From NCBI GenBank assembly GCA_030645495.1, contig JAUSLV010000025.1:1-64000 (forward strand): a DNA stretch of 64,000 nucleotides, given 5' to 3'. Origin of the DNA: Actinomycetota bacterium. GTDB taxonomy: Bacteria; Actinomycetota; Acidimicrobiia; Acidimicrobiales; Ilumatobacteraceae. The stretch's first letter is position 1, and each line of letters starts with the position of its first letter. Below, in pieces: positions 1-8,350 of this stretch. A program made the translations under genes and the position numbers. The notes under the pieces were generated by a model. That model worked only from the letters and a program-made list of their open reading frames with translations. It did no database searches and had not been told where the DNA came from.

Positions 1-2
1 GC

Positions 3-131
3 CAACAGGACCATGTCCTCACGCTCCGCCGCCACGGCGCCAACTGGGCCTTTATCGGCCGCCACCTCGGCGTCACCCGCCAAGCAGCCATCGCGCGCTA
101 CGGCCACTGGGAAGCACCCACACAAAGGTGA
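3..131 (+). CDS. C-terminal end of a helix-turn-helix protein (5' end outside window)
   Basis: Only the last 42 codons are present, read in the third frame and ending at TGA 129-131. The segment around WAFIGRHLGVTRQAAIARY has the shape of a helix-turn-helix: a W-x-x-I-G-x-x-L-G-V-T/S-R-Q-A-A core of the type found at the C-terminus of many small actinobacterial DNA-binding proteins. The first helix, the turn (LGVT) and the recognition helix (RQAAIARY) can be placed by eye. Nothing upstream is visible, so the family and length cannot be judged. Frame choice rests on this motif alone. Confidence 0.5.
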   Translation, partial: QQDHVLTLRRHGANWAFIGRHLGVTRQAAIARYGHWEAPTQR

Positions 132-226
132 GGAGAACCACCGCTGTTGCCGATCGGCTGGAGAGATATCGCCTGCCCGCCGACCAGTCTGAGCAGTGAC
201 GCAGAACCGACTGGCGGGCCACGCTG

Positions 227-1054
227 CTACCCGCGGTTGACGCGGCCGCGCAGGGAGCGGAAGGCGAGGCCGAACGACAACAGGCCGATACCGGCGATCG
301 CCAGCAGGCCCTTGCCGATCTCGCCCCACGCCCAGCCGGTCTGCAATAGGGCGCGCATCGCCCCCAACAGGTAGGTGGTGGGGTTGAACTTCGCGGCCGT
401 GGCCAACCACCCGGTCATCGCCTCTTCGGGCAGGTACGCCGTGGTGAGGAAGGCGAACGGGAAGAACAGCAAGAACGCGTTGTTGACGGCGGTGGGGTTG
501 CCGGTGCGCAAGGCGATGGCGTAGGGGAACCCGGTGAACGCGAGCCCCCACATGCCGGCGATCAGTACGAACAGCAGGATGCCGGCGACCCCAGTGGCCA
601 CGTGGATGCCCAGGATCAGGCCGAGGATCATCACCGGTAGGGCCAAGGCCACGATCAGCACGAAGTCGGCGGTCATCAGGCCCAGCAGCAACGTGCCGCG
701 CCGCACTGGTGTGAGCAGCAATCGGTCGAGGTAGCCGTCGCGGATGTCGATCACCAGCGAGTTGGCCCGGCTGACACCGGTGACGGCGAACACCACGGCC
801 ACCGGTAGCTGGAACGCCTTGTAGTCGAAACCTGCAGGGAAGCTGACCTCGACGAACGACTGCAGCGCACCGACGTTGACGACGAAGAAGAACAGCGGGA
901 TCGCCAGCGCCGGGCCGAACGCCTCGGGGTCGCGCCAGGTGAGGCGCAAGGCGCGCAGGCTGACCGTGCGCCAGTCGGCGATGAACCCGGCGGCCCGCGG
1001 GTGCACCCGTTCGCCGTGAGCGGGGGTGATGGGGGTGGTAGTCGTCGCGCTCAC
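227..1054 (-). CDS. ABC-2 type transporter permease (DrrB-like)
   Basis: Membrane half of a two-component ABC exporter, 275 residues. After a hydrophilic N-terminus it has about six hydrophobic stretches (for example ALAIPLFFFVVNVGAL and LIVALALPVMILGLILGI), the layout of ABC-2 permeases of the daunorubicin-resistance DrrB type. The GTG at 1054 is chosen because it overlaps the stop of the ATPase gene by four bases (GTGA), which couples the two products. The substrate is unknown; relatives export lipids, glycolipids or antibiotics. It runs convergent with the partial gene at the window edge. Confidence 0.85.
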   Translation of the reverse strand: MSATTTTPITPAHGERVHPRAAGFIADWRTVSLRALRLTWRDPEAFGPALAIPLFFFVVNVGALQSFVEVSFPAGFDYKAFQLPVAVVFAVTGVSRANSLVIDIRDGYLDRLLLTPVRRGTLLLGLMTADFVLIVALALPVMILGLILGIHVATGVAGILLFVLIAGMWGLAFTGFPYAIALRTGNPTAVNNAFLLFFPFAFLTTAYLPEEAMTGWLATAAKFNPTTYLLGAMRALLQTGWAWGEIGKGLLAIAGIGLLSFGLAFRSLRGRVNRG

Positions 1055-2025
1055 GCCGCGTCCTCCTGCATGCGCCCGCCGGTCATGTGCAAGAACACGT
1101 CGTCGAGCGTGGGTGTGCGCAGCGTGAGGCCCTCGACGGTGATGCCCGCCTCGGCGAGTGCGACGGCGACGGGGCTGATCGCCGCCGCCCCGTGGTCGAC
1201 CGACATCATCACCTCGTCGCCGGCGATCTCGACACGCTCGACCTGCGCCAGATGCTCGACCACCTGGGCCACTCGCGCCCTTTGTTCGTCGTGCACCTTG
1301 ACGACGATCACGTCGCTGCCGATCGAGCGTTTCAGCGCCGCGGGTGTTCCCTCCGCGACGAGCTTGCCGTGAGCGATGATGCCCACTCGGTTGGCCAACG
1401 CATCGGCCTCTTCGAGGTACTGCGTGGTGAGGAAGATCGTCATGCCCAGCTGCTGGTTGAGATAGCGCACCTCGGCCCACACGGCGGCGCGGCTGGTGGG
1501 GTCGAGGCCGGTGGTGGGCTCGTCGAGGAACAGCACCTCGGGCTGGTGCACCAGTGCCGCCGCCAGATCGAGACGGCGTTTCATGCCGCCCGAATAGGTG
1601 TTGATGCGGCGGTCGATCGCGTCGCCGATGTCGACCAGCTCGAGCAGTTCGCTGACGCGGCGATCGCGCTCGACACGGCCGAGGCCGTAGAGACGACCCT
1701 GCAGGTCGAGCAGCTCGCGCCCGGTCTGCTTGCCGTCGAGCGCGGCCTCCTGCAACGCCACGCCAATGCGCAACCGCACCTTGTCGGCGCCGGTGATGAC
1801 ATCGTGGCCGGCCACCTGGGCGGTGCCCGCGGTGGGCTTCAGCAGCGTGGTGAGCATTCGCACCGTGGTGCTCTTGCCGGCGCCGTTGGGGCCGAGGAAG
1901 CCGTAGATCTCACCGCGCTGCACGGCGAGGTCGACACCGGCGACAGCCGCGGTGTCGCCGAACTGCCGTGCCAGGGCCGTTGCTTTGATCGCGACCGGGT
2001 GGTCGAGTTGTTGATCGAGCTGCAT
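1051..2025 (-). CDS. ABC transporter ATP-binding protein, DrrA family
   Basis: ATPase subunit (324 residues) for the permease that follows directly. It carries Walker A (GPNGAGKST, near residue 45), the signature ([12 protein letters not shown]), Walker B ([13 protein letters not shown]) and an H-loop region altered to [12 protein letters not shown], as is usual in DrrA proteins. After the ATPase core comes the extra C-terminal domain of about 90 residues typical of this family ([16 protein letters not shown]-like end, here [16 protein letters not shown]). ATG at 2025 gives a normal family length. The two genes form an export pair; the nearby M48 protease may be transcribed with them. Confidence 0.9.
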   Translation of the reverse strand: MQLDQQLDHPVAIKATALARQFGDTAAVAGVDLAVQRGEIYGFLGPNGAGKSTTVRMLTTLLKPTAGTAQVAGHDVITGADKVRLRIGVALQEAALDGKQTGRELLDLQGRLYGLGRVERDRRVSELLELVDIGDAIDRRINTYSGGMKRRLDLAAALVHQPEVLFLDEPTTGLDPTSRAAVWAEVRYLNQQLGMTIFLTTQYLEEADALANRVGIIAHGKLVAEGTPAALKRSIGSDVIVVKVHDEQRARVAQVVEHLAQVERVEIAGDEVMMSVDHGAAAISPVAVALAEAGITVEGLTLRTPTLDDVFLHMTGGRMQEDAA

Positions 2026-2087
2026 TCGTTCGACCTTACCGGCGGGGTGTGACAGAGATGCCCGAGCTGCCGACGTTGGGGGCGGGC

Positions 2088-2987
2088 CTACCGCTGGCGC
2101 AGCATCGCCTCGATGCGGGCGATGCGCGTTCGCGCCGGCGGATGGGTGGCGGCGAGGCGCTCGCGCCAGGTGATCGGGCGGTCGCTGCCGAACTCGGCCA
2201 CCACACGGCGCAGGGCGATGGCGAGTGGCCTGCCGAACCCCATCTGTACCGCGCGCCGGTCGGCCTGCAGTTCGCTGTCCTGGCCGACCAGGTTGGCGAG
2301 CGCGTTGCTGAGCAGCAGCCCGCTGAGGAACACCCAGGAGATGGCGGTGAGGAGGAACGCAATGGTGTGGCCCACGACCGAGAACACCGAGGACGGCCGG
2401 CCGAAGCTGGTGGTGGCGGCCGAGGCAACGTTCTGCAGGAAGAAACCCACCCTGGCCAGCACCAGCACGGGGATGCTGAGCCAGTGGGCGATGGTGAGGG
2501 CGACGGTGTGCAGCCCGAGGTGGTGGCTGAGCTCGTGCGCCAGCACCCCGCTCAGCTCGTCGCGTGGCAGCGTGTCGATCGCGTACGACGTCACCACCAC
2601 GAGGTGCCCGCCGCACGCGAACGCGTTCAGCTCGTTGGAGGGCAGCACCGCCAGCACGTAGCGGTGCCCGGGGATGTCGTTGATCTGCAGCACGGGACGC
2701 CAGGCGGGCGCCAGCACGGCGTGTTCGTGGCGGCTGGGTCGGCGGGCACCGAGCAACGGGGCAAGCACCCACACCTGCACCGTGCGCAGGAAGAGCAGCA
2801 CCACGGCGGCGAGGTAACCACCGGCGAACAGCAGCAGTGGCACACCCCAGATGGCGTGGAACGGCAGCCACCAGATCGCGATGGACAACGCCCACACCGG
2901 GGCGACGGCGATGACCGGCGCCAACGCCGTGACGGCGGACGAGTCCAGGTTTCGTCGGGCGGCTTGCCGTGGCCGCGTCGTGTCCAC
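2088..2987 (-). CDS. M48 family membrane metalloprotease (HtpX-like)
   Basis: Zinc endopeptidase of the HtpX/Ste24 type, 299 residues. Two N-terminal membrane segments (residues about 15-75) precede the catalytic HELSH motif at about residues 150-154, with the third ligand glutamate probably in the SELQADRRAV segment (E of the family E-x-x-x-D pattern). Another hydrophobic hairpin lies between them. Such proteases remove misfolded membrane proteins or process peptides at the cytoplasmic membrane. GTG at 2987 is chosen because a TATCGT box ends six bases upstream, the leaderless pattern seen repeatedly here; no nearer ATG exists. Confidence 0.85.
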   Translation of the reverse strand: MDTTRPRQAARRNLDSSAVTALAPVIAVAPVWALSIAIWWLPFHAIWGVPLLLFAGGYLAAVVLLFLRTVQVWVLAPLLGARRPSRHEHAVLAPAWRPVLQINDIPGHRYVLAVLPSNELNAFACGGHLVVVTSYAIDTLPRDELSGVLAHELSHHLGLHTVALTIAHWLSIPVLVLARVGFFLQNVASAATTSFGRPSSVFSVVGHTIAFLLTAISWVFLSGLLLSNALANLVGQDSELQADRRAVQMGFGRPLAIALRRVVAEFGSDRPITWRERLAATHPPARTRIARIEAMLRQR

Positions 2988-2993
2988 CCGGAC

Positions 2994-2999
2994 ACGATA
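2994..2999 (-). promoter_or_regulatory. -10 box for the M48 protease gene
   Basis: TATCGT on the minus strand, followed by six bases and then the GTG start at 2987. The spacing predicts transcription beginning at or next to the start codon (leaderless mRNA). Inferred from spacing only. Confidence 0.5.
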
Positions 3000-3073
3000 G
3001 AGGTGGGTAGCCTGCACACGCGTTGAGTTGCTGTTGACGGGCCGGTTCGGCGAGTGATGAAAGGGGAGTGCAC

Positions 3074-4822
3074 ATGACGTCGCGGACCCCCCTCGTGCAA
3101 GATCCCGGTGGCGGATCGCCAGTGCTCGAACTGCTCCGACAGGCTCGCGACGTCGAATCGGTCGACATCGGCCGGTCGCGTGGGCTCGTGCAACAGGCCC
3201 GTGTCGTTGCCCGGTCGATGCAGGACGTGCCCGGTGAGGCCGAGGCCCTGTACCGCCTCTCGGAACTGTCGTATGCATCCGGCCTCAGCAATGAGGCGTT
3301 CGCACTGGCGATCGAGGCACGCGACCTCGCTGCCGCCTGTGGCGCGATCGCGACTCAGGTGGCCGCCGTCAACCTCATCGCCGCGGTGCAATATCACTCG
3401 GGCAACTTCTCCGAGGCGCTCGCCTGTGCGTACACGGCGCTCGAGTTGTACCGCTCCACCGGCGAGCGGGTCAGCGAGGGGTTGCTGCTGAACTCGATCG
3501 CGGTGATCCAGCACAACGTGGGCGACACCGATCGGGCGATCGTCACCTACGAGGCCGCGCTGATGGCCAACAAGGGTCAGAACCGCCCCGACCTCGATGC
3601 GATCACGCTGGCCAACATGGCCAAGGTTCGTGCCGATCGCCACGAAGACCTGCTCGCGGTCAGCCTCGGCGAGTCGGCGCTGGTGCTGGCGAAGGTGCAC
3701 GTGGCCGAGTTCGTGCCCGAGATCCTCGCCCGGCTGGCGCTGGCCTACGTCACGCTGGCGGCACTCGACCGCGCGGCGTCGTGCCTCCACGAGGCCGATG
3801 GTGTGCTGCGCGACCGCACCGAACGGCGAGTCGCGCTCTCGCCCGGCAGCGTGGTCACCGTGCGCCTGGCGCGCGGCGAGCTGTACGTCGCGCAGCACCT
3901 GCGCGATCACGCGTTGCGCGAGTGGGACGACGCTCTCGTGCTGGCCACGAGGGCGAACATGGCCGAGGTGGCGCTGTTGCTGCACGAGAAGCTGGCCGGT
4001 CTCTGCAAGACCATGGGCCGTTTCGACCAGGCGCTGGTGCACCAAGAGGCGCGCTACGCATTGAACGAGGAGATCATCAACCGGGGCATGCACCTGCGGA
4101 TCACGACGCTCCAGACTCAGTACGACACCGAGCGCACTCGTCAGCAGGCGGAGATCCTGCGACTGCGCACCACCGATCTCGAACAGATGGTGATGCAGCG
4201 CACAGATCCGATCGAGGCCTTCCAGTTCGAGGCGTTGCTGCGCATCGCCACGTTGGCCGAGTTCCGCAGCCTCGATGCCGTCAACGATCTGCAGCGAGTC
4301 GGTGAGCTCGCGGGCGACATGGCTGCCGAGCTGGGCTGCGACAGCGGCTACGTCGAACGGCTGCGCAGGGCCGCGTGCCTGCACGACATCGGCAAGATCG
4401 CCCTTCCCGACATGATCCTGATGAAGCCCAGCACGCTGACGGTGGGCGAGTTCGAGGTCGTCAAGGGGCACGCTGCCGACGGGGCAGCGGTGCTCTCCGG
4501 CAGCGCCACACCAGTGGTGCAACTCGCCGAAGAGGTCGCGCTCACGCATCACGAGCGGTGGGACGGCACGGGCTACCCGGCCGGTCTCGCCGGTGACGAC
4601 ATTCCCCTCAGTGGTCGCATCGTCGCCATCGCGGACACCTACGACGCGCTGATCAGCGCTCGCGTCTACAAGCGGGCGTGGTCACCGCTGGAAGCGGTGC
4701 ATTGCATCGTCGACGGGCACAGCACGCACTTCGATCCGCGCCTGGTCGACGCCTTCGTCAAGGTGATCCTGCGCCGGCACCCGTCGCTGGCAGCGGGCTC
4801 CGACCAGCCACCGCCAGCGTGA
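3074..4822 (+). CDS. TPR-repeat protein with HD-GYP phosphodiesterase domain
   Basis: A 582-residue cytosolic protein. Residues about 40-340 are tandem helical repeats of TPR type (for example the G-D-T-D-R-A-I-V-T-Y-E-A-A stretch), then a helical linker (TLQTQYDTERTRQQAEILRLR) and a C-terminal HD-GYP domain. The HD pair (ACLHDIGKIALPD, near residue 435) and the HHERWDGTGYPAGL signature (near 491) are intact, so hydrolysis of cyclic di-GMP or a related cyclic dinucleotide is plausible. ATG 3074 follows an AAAGGGGA ribosome site; a GTG six bases earlier is less well spaced. Its last 65 bases overlap the opposing TetR gene. No sensor domain other than the TPRs is present. Confidence 0.9.
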   Translation: MTSRTPLVQDPGGGSPVLELLRQARDVESVDIGRSRGLVQQARVVARSMQDVPGEAEALYRLSELSYASGLSNEAFALAIEARDLAAACGAIATQVAAVNLIAAVQYHSGNFSEALACAYTALELYRSTGERVSEGLLLNSIAVIQHNVGDTDRAIVTYEAALMANKGQNRPDLDAITLANMAKVRADRHEDLLAVSLGESALVLAKVHVAEFVPEILARLALAYVTLAALDRAASCLHEADGVLRDRTERRVALSPGSVVTVRLARGELYVAQHLRDHALREWDDALVLATRANMAEVALLLHEKLAGLCKTMGRFDQALVHQEARYALNEEIINRGMHLRITTLQTQYDTERTRQQAEILRLRTTDLEQMVMQRTDPIEAFQFEALLRIATLAEFRSLDAVNDLQRVGELAGDMAAELGCDSGYVERLRRAACLHDIGKIALPDMILMKPSTLTVGEFEVVKGHAADGAAVLSGSATPVVQLAEEVALTHHERWDGTGYPAGLAGDDIPLSGRIVAIADTYDALISARVYKRAWSPLEAVHCIVDGHSTHFDPRLVDAFVKVILRRHPSLAAGSDQPPPA

Positions 4823-5423
4823 CCCATTCGCCCACCAGCCGGGCCAGGTCGTCGATGGGCATGTCCAACCGCCCCGAACGGTGAGCGTGACCGAACGACG
4901 ACACCGCGCCGAGCACGCCCACCACGCAGAACGCCGGATCGCCGTCGGGCACCAGCCCGAGCTGCTGTGCCTCGACGATCAGTCGCCGAACGTCGGCCGC
5001 GTACACGTCGCTGCCCTCGCGCATCACCGAGGCGAGCGTGTCGTCGGTGCGCTCCACGTGGAGCAGTGCGAAGTACGTCTGGTGTTCGGCCATGAACCGC
5101 ACGCTGGCCTCGGTGCCCTGGCGGAGGCGGGCGACCGGATCGGCACCGGGCTGCATCGCCGCCGCTTGGGCCCGGCGGAGCTGCAGTCGCATGGTGCGCA
5201 CCAACTCGGCGAACAACGATTCCTTGGTGGGGAAGTACCAGTAGAACAGCCCCTTGGCGACGCCTGCCGCGGCGCAGATGTCGCTGATGCGGGTGGCGCC
5301 GTAGCCCTTGTGGGTGAACAGTTGCTCGGCGGCGCGCAACAGCTGCTGCTTGCGCTCGAGGCCGTGCTCGGTGTGCAGCCGCTCGGTGCGGGCCTGTTCG
5401 GGGCCGAAGGGTTCGCCGGTCAC
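4758..5423 (-). CDS. TetR family transcriptional repressor
   Basis: 221 residues with an N-terminal TetR helix-turn-helix (residues about 25-70: LLRAAEQLFTHKGYGATRISDICAAAG, then VAKGLFYWYFPTKESLFAELV), followed by an all-helical ligand and dimer domain without recognisable ligand motifs. The GTG start at 5423 gives the usual family length. The 3' end overlaps the HD-GYP gene on the other strand. A TTGACC-N4-GGTCAA dyad 20 bases upstream is a likely autoregulatory operator, and the next gene outward, a ferredoxin, could share it. Confidence 0.88.
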   Translation of the reverse strand: MTGEPFGPEQARTERLHTEHGLERKQQLLRAAEQLFTHKGYGATRISDICAAAGVAKGLFYWYFPTKESLFAELVRTMRLQLRRAQAAAMQPGADPVARLRQGTEASVRFMAEHQTYFALLHVERTDDTLASVMREGSDVYAADVRRLIVEAQQLGLVPDGDPAFCVVGVLGAVSSFGHAHRSGRLDMPIDDLARLVGEWVTLAVAGRSPLPATGAGAGSP

Positions 5424-5442
5424 GACCTCAGTTCATCAGGCC

Positions 5443-5458
5443 TTGACCGGTGGGTCAA
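5443..5458. promoter_or_regulatory. Inverted repeat, probable TetR operator
   Basis: TTGACC-GGTG-GGTCAA: perfect six-base arms with a four-base centre, lying between the divergent TetR and ferredoxin genes. The size and arm sequence fit TetR-family operators; assignment to this repressor is inferred from position. Confidence 0.5.
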
Positions 5459-5517
5459 TCCGACGGCCCGGTGCCGATCGTGCCGATCACGCCGATCACC
5501 GGGGGCCGCCACGGTCG

Positions 5518-5523
5518 TACACT
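5518..5523 (+). promoter_or_regulatory. -10 box for the ferredoxin gene
   Basis: TACACT followed by seven bases and the ATG at 5531; probable leaderless promoter by spacing. Confidence 0.5.
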
Positions 5524-5530
5524 CCGCCCC

Positions 5531-5851
5531 ATGATCGCCGCTCGGGCCGCACGGGCCGCACGGATCGACGCCCGTGCCCGCAACCCGAAGTGGGCCCGCT
5601 CGCCGCTGCGCATCGAGGTGCTGGAGTGCATCGACTGCGACAAGTGCATTCCGGCCTGTCCACCGCAGTTCGGGGCGATCTTCCGGCATGGTTTCGACGT
5701 CGTGATCGTGCCCGAGCTGTGCAGCGGGTGCGATAAGTGCCTGCCTGCGTGCCCGGTGGACTGCATCCTGCCGTTCGCCGATTGGCAGGCGCGCCGCACT
5801 CCACAGGAGTGGTGGCAAGAACCGGGTGGCGCGAACGACCCGTATGCATGA
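5531..5851 (+). CDS. Ferredoxin with two 4Fe-4S clusters
   Basis: 106 residues. Two complete C-x2-C-x2-C-x3-C-P motifs, CIDCDKCIPACP (Cys 33, 36, 39, 43) and CSGCDKCLPACP (Cys 64, 67, 70, 74), should hold two 4Fe-4S clusters for low-potential electron transfer in the cytoplasm. The first 25 residues are Arg/Ala-rich and the tail after Cys 78 is acidic and aromatic (EWWQEPGG). The motif order matches bacterial 8Fe-8S ferredoxins, but the electron partner is not evident from neighbours. ATG 5531 is preferred over upstream in-frame starts because a TACACT box sits seven bases before it. Confidence 0.85.
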   Translation: MIAARAARAARIDARARNPKWARSPLRIEVLECIDCDKCIPACPPQFGAIFRHGFDVVIVPELCSGCDKCLPACPVDCILPFADWQARRTPQEWWQEPGGANDPYA

Positions 5852-5877
5852 CGCCGCGCACACTCGAGGTCGGCTGA

Positions 5878-5883
5878 CATACT
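5878..5883 (+). promoter_or_regulatory. -10 box for the esterase gene
   Basis: CATACT followed by seven bases and ATG 5891; probable leaderless promoter by spacing. Confidence 0.45.
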
Positions 5884-5890
5884 GCACCCC

Positions 5891-6646
5891 ATGACTGCAC
5901 TCATCCCCGGGGCCGAACCCTGGTCGCATCACGGTACGTCGCCTCACGGAGCGCTCGTGCTGCACGGGTTCACCGGCAATCCGGGCAGCATGCGTGGCGT
6001 TGCCGAGGCGCTGGCCGCCGCTGGTTACCACGTCGAGCTGCCACTGCTGCCCGGCCACGGCACGGTGGTCGACGACATGCTGCCCACGCGCTGGGCGGAT
6101 TGGGTCGGCACGGCCGAAGCGGCGTACCGCACGCTCGCGGCGCGGGCGAACAAGGTGGTGGTGGTGGGCCTCAGCATGGGCGGTGCACTCACGCTTCGCT
6201 TGGGTGCGGATCATCCCGAGGTGGCCGGCCTGGTGTGCATCAACCCGGTCACCGTCCCGCAGCCCGACGACGTGCTCACCACCATCCGCGTCATGCTCGA
6301 CGGGGGCACCGAACTGATCCCTGCGATCGGCAGCGACATCGCCGATCCCGATGTGCACGAGTCCGCCTACGACGCCACGCCGCTGGCCCCGCTGCTGTCG
6401 ATGATGGTCGATGGTGTCGCCCCGTTGGTGGCCACGTACGCCACCACCGTCATGCCGTTGCTGCTGATGAACTCGCCACAGGATCACGTGGTCGCTCCGG
6501 CTTCCTCCGACTACCTGGCCGAGCACTACGGCGGGTCCGTCGAACGGATCAGCCTCGAACGCAGCTACCACGTCGCGACGCAGGACTACGACCGCGAGCT
6601 CGTGTTCGCGGCCACGGTGGCGTTCGCTCAGCGAGTGTTGGTCTGA
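5891..6646 (+). CDS. Alpha/beta-hydrolase, Est30-like carboxylesterase/monoacylglycerol lipase
   Basis: 251 residues, a compact alpha/beta-hydrolase without signal peptide. The oxyanion loop HGFTGNPGSMR (residues about 22-32) and nucleophile elbow GLSMGG (Ser near residue 95) are clear, and the C-terminal half supplies a probable Asp (NSPQDHVV) and His (SYHVATQDYDRE). The GHGT segment and length resemble Geobacillus Est30 and bacterial monoglyceride lipases, so the substrate is likely a short-chain ester or monoacylglycerol. It ends two bases before lgt and is probably co-transcribed with it. Confidence 0.85.
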   Translation: MTALIPGAEPWSHHGTSPHGALVLHGFTGNPGSMRGVAEALAAAGYHVELPLLPGHGTVVDDMLPTRWADWVGTAEAAYRTLAARANKVVVVGLSMGGALTLRLGADHPEVAGLVCINPVTVPQPDDVLTTIRVMLDGGTELIPAIGSDIADPDVHESAYDATPLAPLLSMMVDGVAPLVATYATTVMPLLLMNSPQDHVVAPASSDYLAEHYGGSVERISLERSYHVATQDYDRELVFAATVAFAQRVLV

Positions 6647-6648
6647 CC

Positions 6649-7545
6649 ATGACTGTGCTCGCCACCATCCCCAGCCCGTCGTCCGGCGCGATCGAACTTC
6701 TCGGCATCTCCATCCACGCCTACGGCCTGATGATCGCGCTCGGCGTCGTCGCCGGGGTGTGGCTCGCCGGTCGCCGCATGGAGCAAGCGGGTGTCGGTAC
6801 CCGCGACGACATGAGTTCGATCGCCGTGTGGGCGGTTGCCGCCGGCGTCGTCGGTGCTCGCCTCTACTACGTGATCACCGACAAGAGCCGACCCTGGAAA
6901 GAGCCGAGCCGCTGGTTGAAGATCTGGGAGGGCGGCCTCGGGATTCCTGGTGGGTTGTTCGCCGGCGCACTCGTGGCGGTATGGGCCGCCAAGCGGCGCG
7001 GCGTCTCGCCCGCTGGTCTGTTCACCGCGGCCGCGCCGGCACTGCCGTTGTCGCAGGCCATCGGCCGCATCGGCAACTGGTGGAACCAAGAGTTGTACGG
7101 CCGCGCCACCGACCTGCCCTGGGCACTCGAGATCGACGACGAGCACCTCCCCAGCGGATATGCCTCGGGCACCACGTTCCACCCCACGTTCCTCTACGAA
7201 GTGCTCTGGAACCTCTCGCTGTGCGGCGCGCTGATCCTGATCGGCGCGCGGCTGAAGCTGCGGCCCGGGCGGCTGCTGGCGGTCTACGTGGTGGGCTACT
7301 CGATCGGACGCTTCTGGATCGAGGGTCTGCGCATCGACCCCGCGAACTCGGGCGGCGGCTGGCGGCTCAACCAGTGGACGGCGCTCGTCGCCGGCCTCGG
7401 CGCGGTCGCGTATCTCATGATCGACCGGTGGCAGCACCGCAACGATGTGGCCGTCGCCGCCCAACCGGCCGCCGAGCTCGAGCCCCACGACGCCGCGAGT
7501 GGCGAGGGTGATGGGATCGACGAGTACCTTTCCGAGGATGAGTGA
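6649..7545 (+). CDS. lgt: Prolipoprotein diacylglyceryl transferase
   Basis: Transfers diacylglycerol from phosphatidylglycerol to the lipobox cysteine of prelipoproteins in the cytoplasmic membrane, the first step of lipoprotein maturation. The family signature GRIGNWWNQELYG lies near residue 139, and the conserved GARLYYVI and GGLGIPGG segments (about residues 65-110) and ERLRIDP-like end (EGLRIDPAN) are present among about seven membrane segments. A 30-residue acidic tail follows the last helix. Several lipoproteins in this window (29004, 51217, 61864) would be substrates. The 3' end overlaps the next gene by eight bases. Confidence 0.95.
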   Translation: MTVLATIPSPSSGAIELLGISIHAYGLMIALGVVAGVWLAGRRMEQAGVGTRDDMSSIAVWAVAAGVVGARLYYVITDKSRPWKEPSRWLKIWEGGLGIPGGLFAGALVAVWAAKRRGVSPAGLFTAAAPALPLSQAIGRIGNWWNQELYGRATDLPWALEIDDEHLPSGYASGTTFHPTFLYEVLWNLSLCGALILIGARLKLRPGRLLAVYVVGYSIGRFWIEGLRIDPANSGGGWRLNQWTALVAGLGAVAYLMIDRWQHRNDVAVAAQPAAELEPHDAASGEGDGIDEYLSEDE

Positions 7546-8350
7546 CGACGTCGTCCTGTACGAAGTGCGCGAGCCGGGTGTTGCCCTGCTCACGCTCAAC
7601 CGCCCCGATCGGCTGAACGCCTGGACCAACGAGCTCGGCAACCGATATTTCGAGTTGCTCGATCGAGCGGCCGCCGATCCGGCGGTGAAGGCGATCGTGG
7701 TCACGGGTGCCGGCCGCGGGTTCTGCGCCGGCGCCGACATGAACACGCTGCAGCAACTGGGCGCATCCAAGGGCGGCGCCGATGGCAACGGTGCCGCAGC
7801 TGCCGCCGGCACGCGACCGCAGTACACCACCACGCTCGTGCCCAAGCCGGTGATCGCCGCGATCAACGGCGCGTGCGCCGGCATGGGGTTGTCGCAGGCG
7901 CTGATGTGCGACATGCGGTTCGCGGCAGCAGGGGCCAAGCTCACCACTTCGTTCGGCCAGCGCGGGCTGATCGCCGAGTGGGGCCTGGCGTGGGTGCTGC
8001 CCCGGCTGATGGGCACGGCCAAGGCCTTCGACCTGCTGTTCTCCGGCCGGGTGGTACTGGCCGAGGAGGCCGCGGAGATGGGCCTGATCAACGCGGTGCT
8101 GCCACCCGACCAGTTGTTGGAGCACGCGCTGGCCTATGCCGCGAACCTCGCGCTCACGGTGTCGCCCACGTCGATGGCGGTGATGAAGCGCCAGGTGTAC
8201 GCCGACTGGACGAAGGATCTCATCACCGCCCACGACGATGCGGTGCGCCTGATGGCACAGTCGTTGAAGCGCCCCGACTTCGTGGAGGGCGTGAACAGCT
8301 ACCTCGAGAAGCGCCCGCCGAGCTTCAGCCCGATCGACCCGAACGCCTGA
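7538..8350 (+). CDS. Enoyl-CoA hydratase/isomerase family protein
   Basis: 270 residues of crotonase fold. The oxyanion-hole segments GAGRGFCAGADMN (about residues 60-72) and INGACAGMGLSQALMCDMRFA (about 108-128) are present. The catalytic region (SFGQRGLIAEWGLAWVLPRLMG) keeps one acidic residue (E of AEWG) where hydratases have two, so hydratase or isomerase action on an acyl-CoA is likely but the exact reaction is open. A stretch of Gly/Ala between positions 75 and 95 is longer than usual. The start ATG lies inside the end of lgt (eight-base overlap) and the 3' end overlaps galT on the other strand. Confidence 0.85.
   Translation: MSDDVVLYEVREPGVALLTLNRPDRLNAWTNELGNRYFELLDRAAADPAVKAIVVTGAGRGFCAGADMNTLQQLGASKGGADGNGAAAAAGTRPQYTTTLVPKPVIAAINGACAGMGLSQALMCDMRFAAAGAKLTTSFGQRGLIAEWGLAWVLPRLMGTAKAFDLLFSGRVVLAEEAAEMGLINAVLPPDQLLEHALAYAANLALTVSPTSMAVMKRQVYADWTKDLITAHDDAVRLMAQSLKRPDFVEGVNSYLEKRPPSFSPIDPNA

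Noticed and set aside
1051-3291. Upstream extension of the DrrA-like frame through the protease gene
   Set aside because: Residues before the ATG at 2025 are low-complexity Arg/Pro-rich and antisense or out of frame to the protease. The family starts at [10 protein letters not shown].
4758-4822. Overlap of the HD-GYP and TetR genes as a sign of a wrong frame
   Set aside because: Both genes have complete motifs and normal lengths; a 65-base tail overlap of convergent genes is acceptable.
7440-7560. Upstream start of the crotonase inside lgt at 7445
   Set aside because: The extension is an out-of-frame shadow of the Lgt tail. The protein family begins at MSDDVVLYEV.
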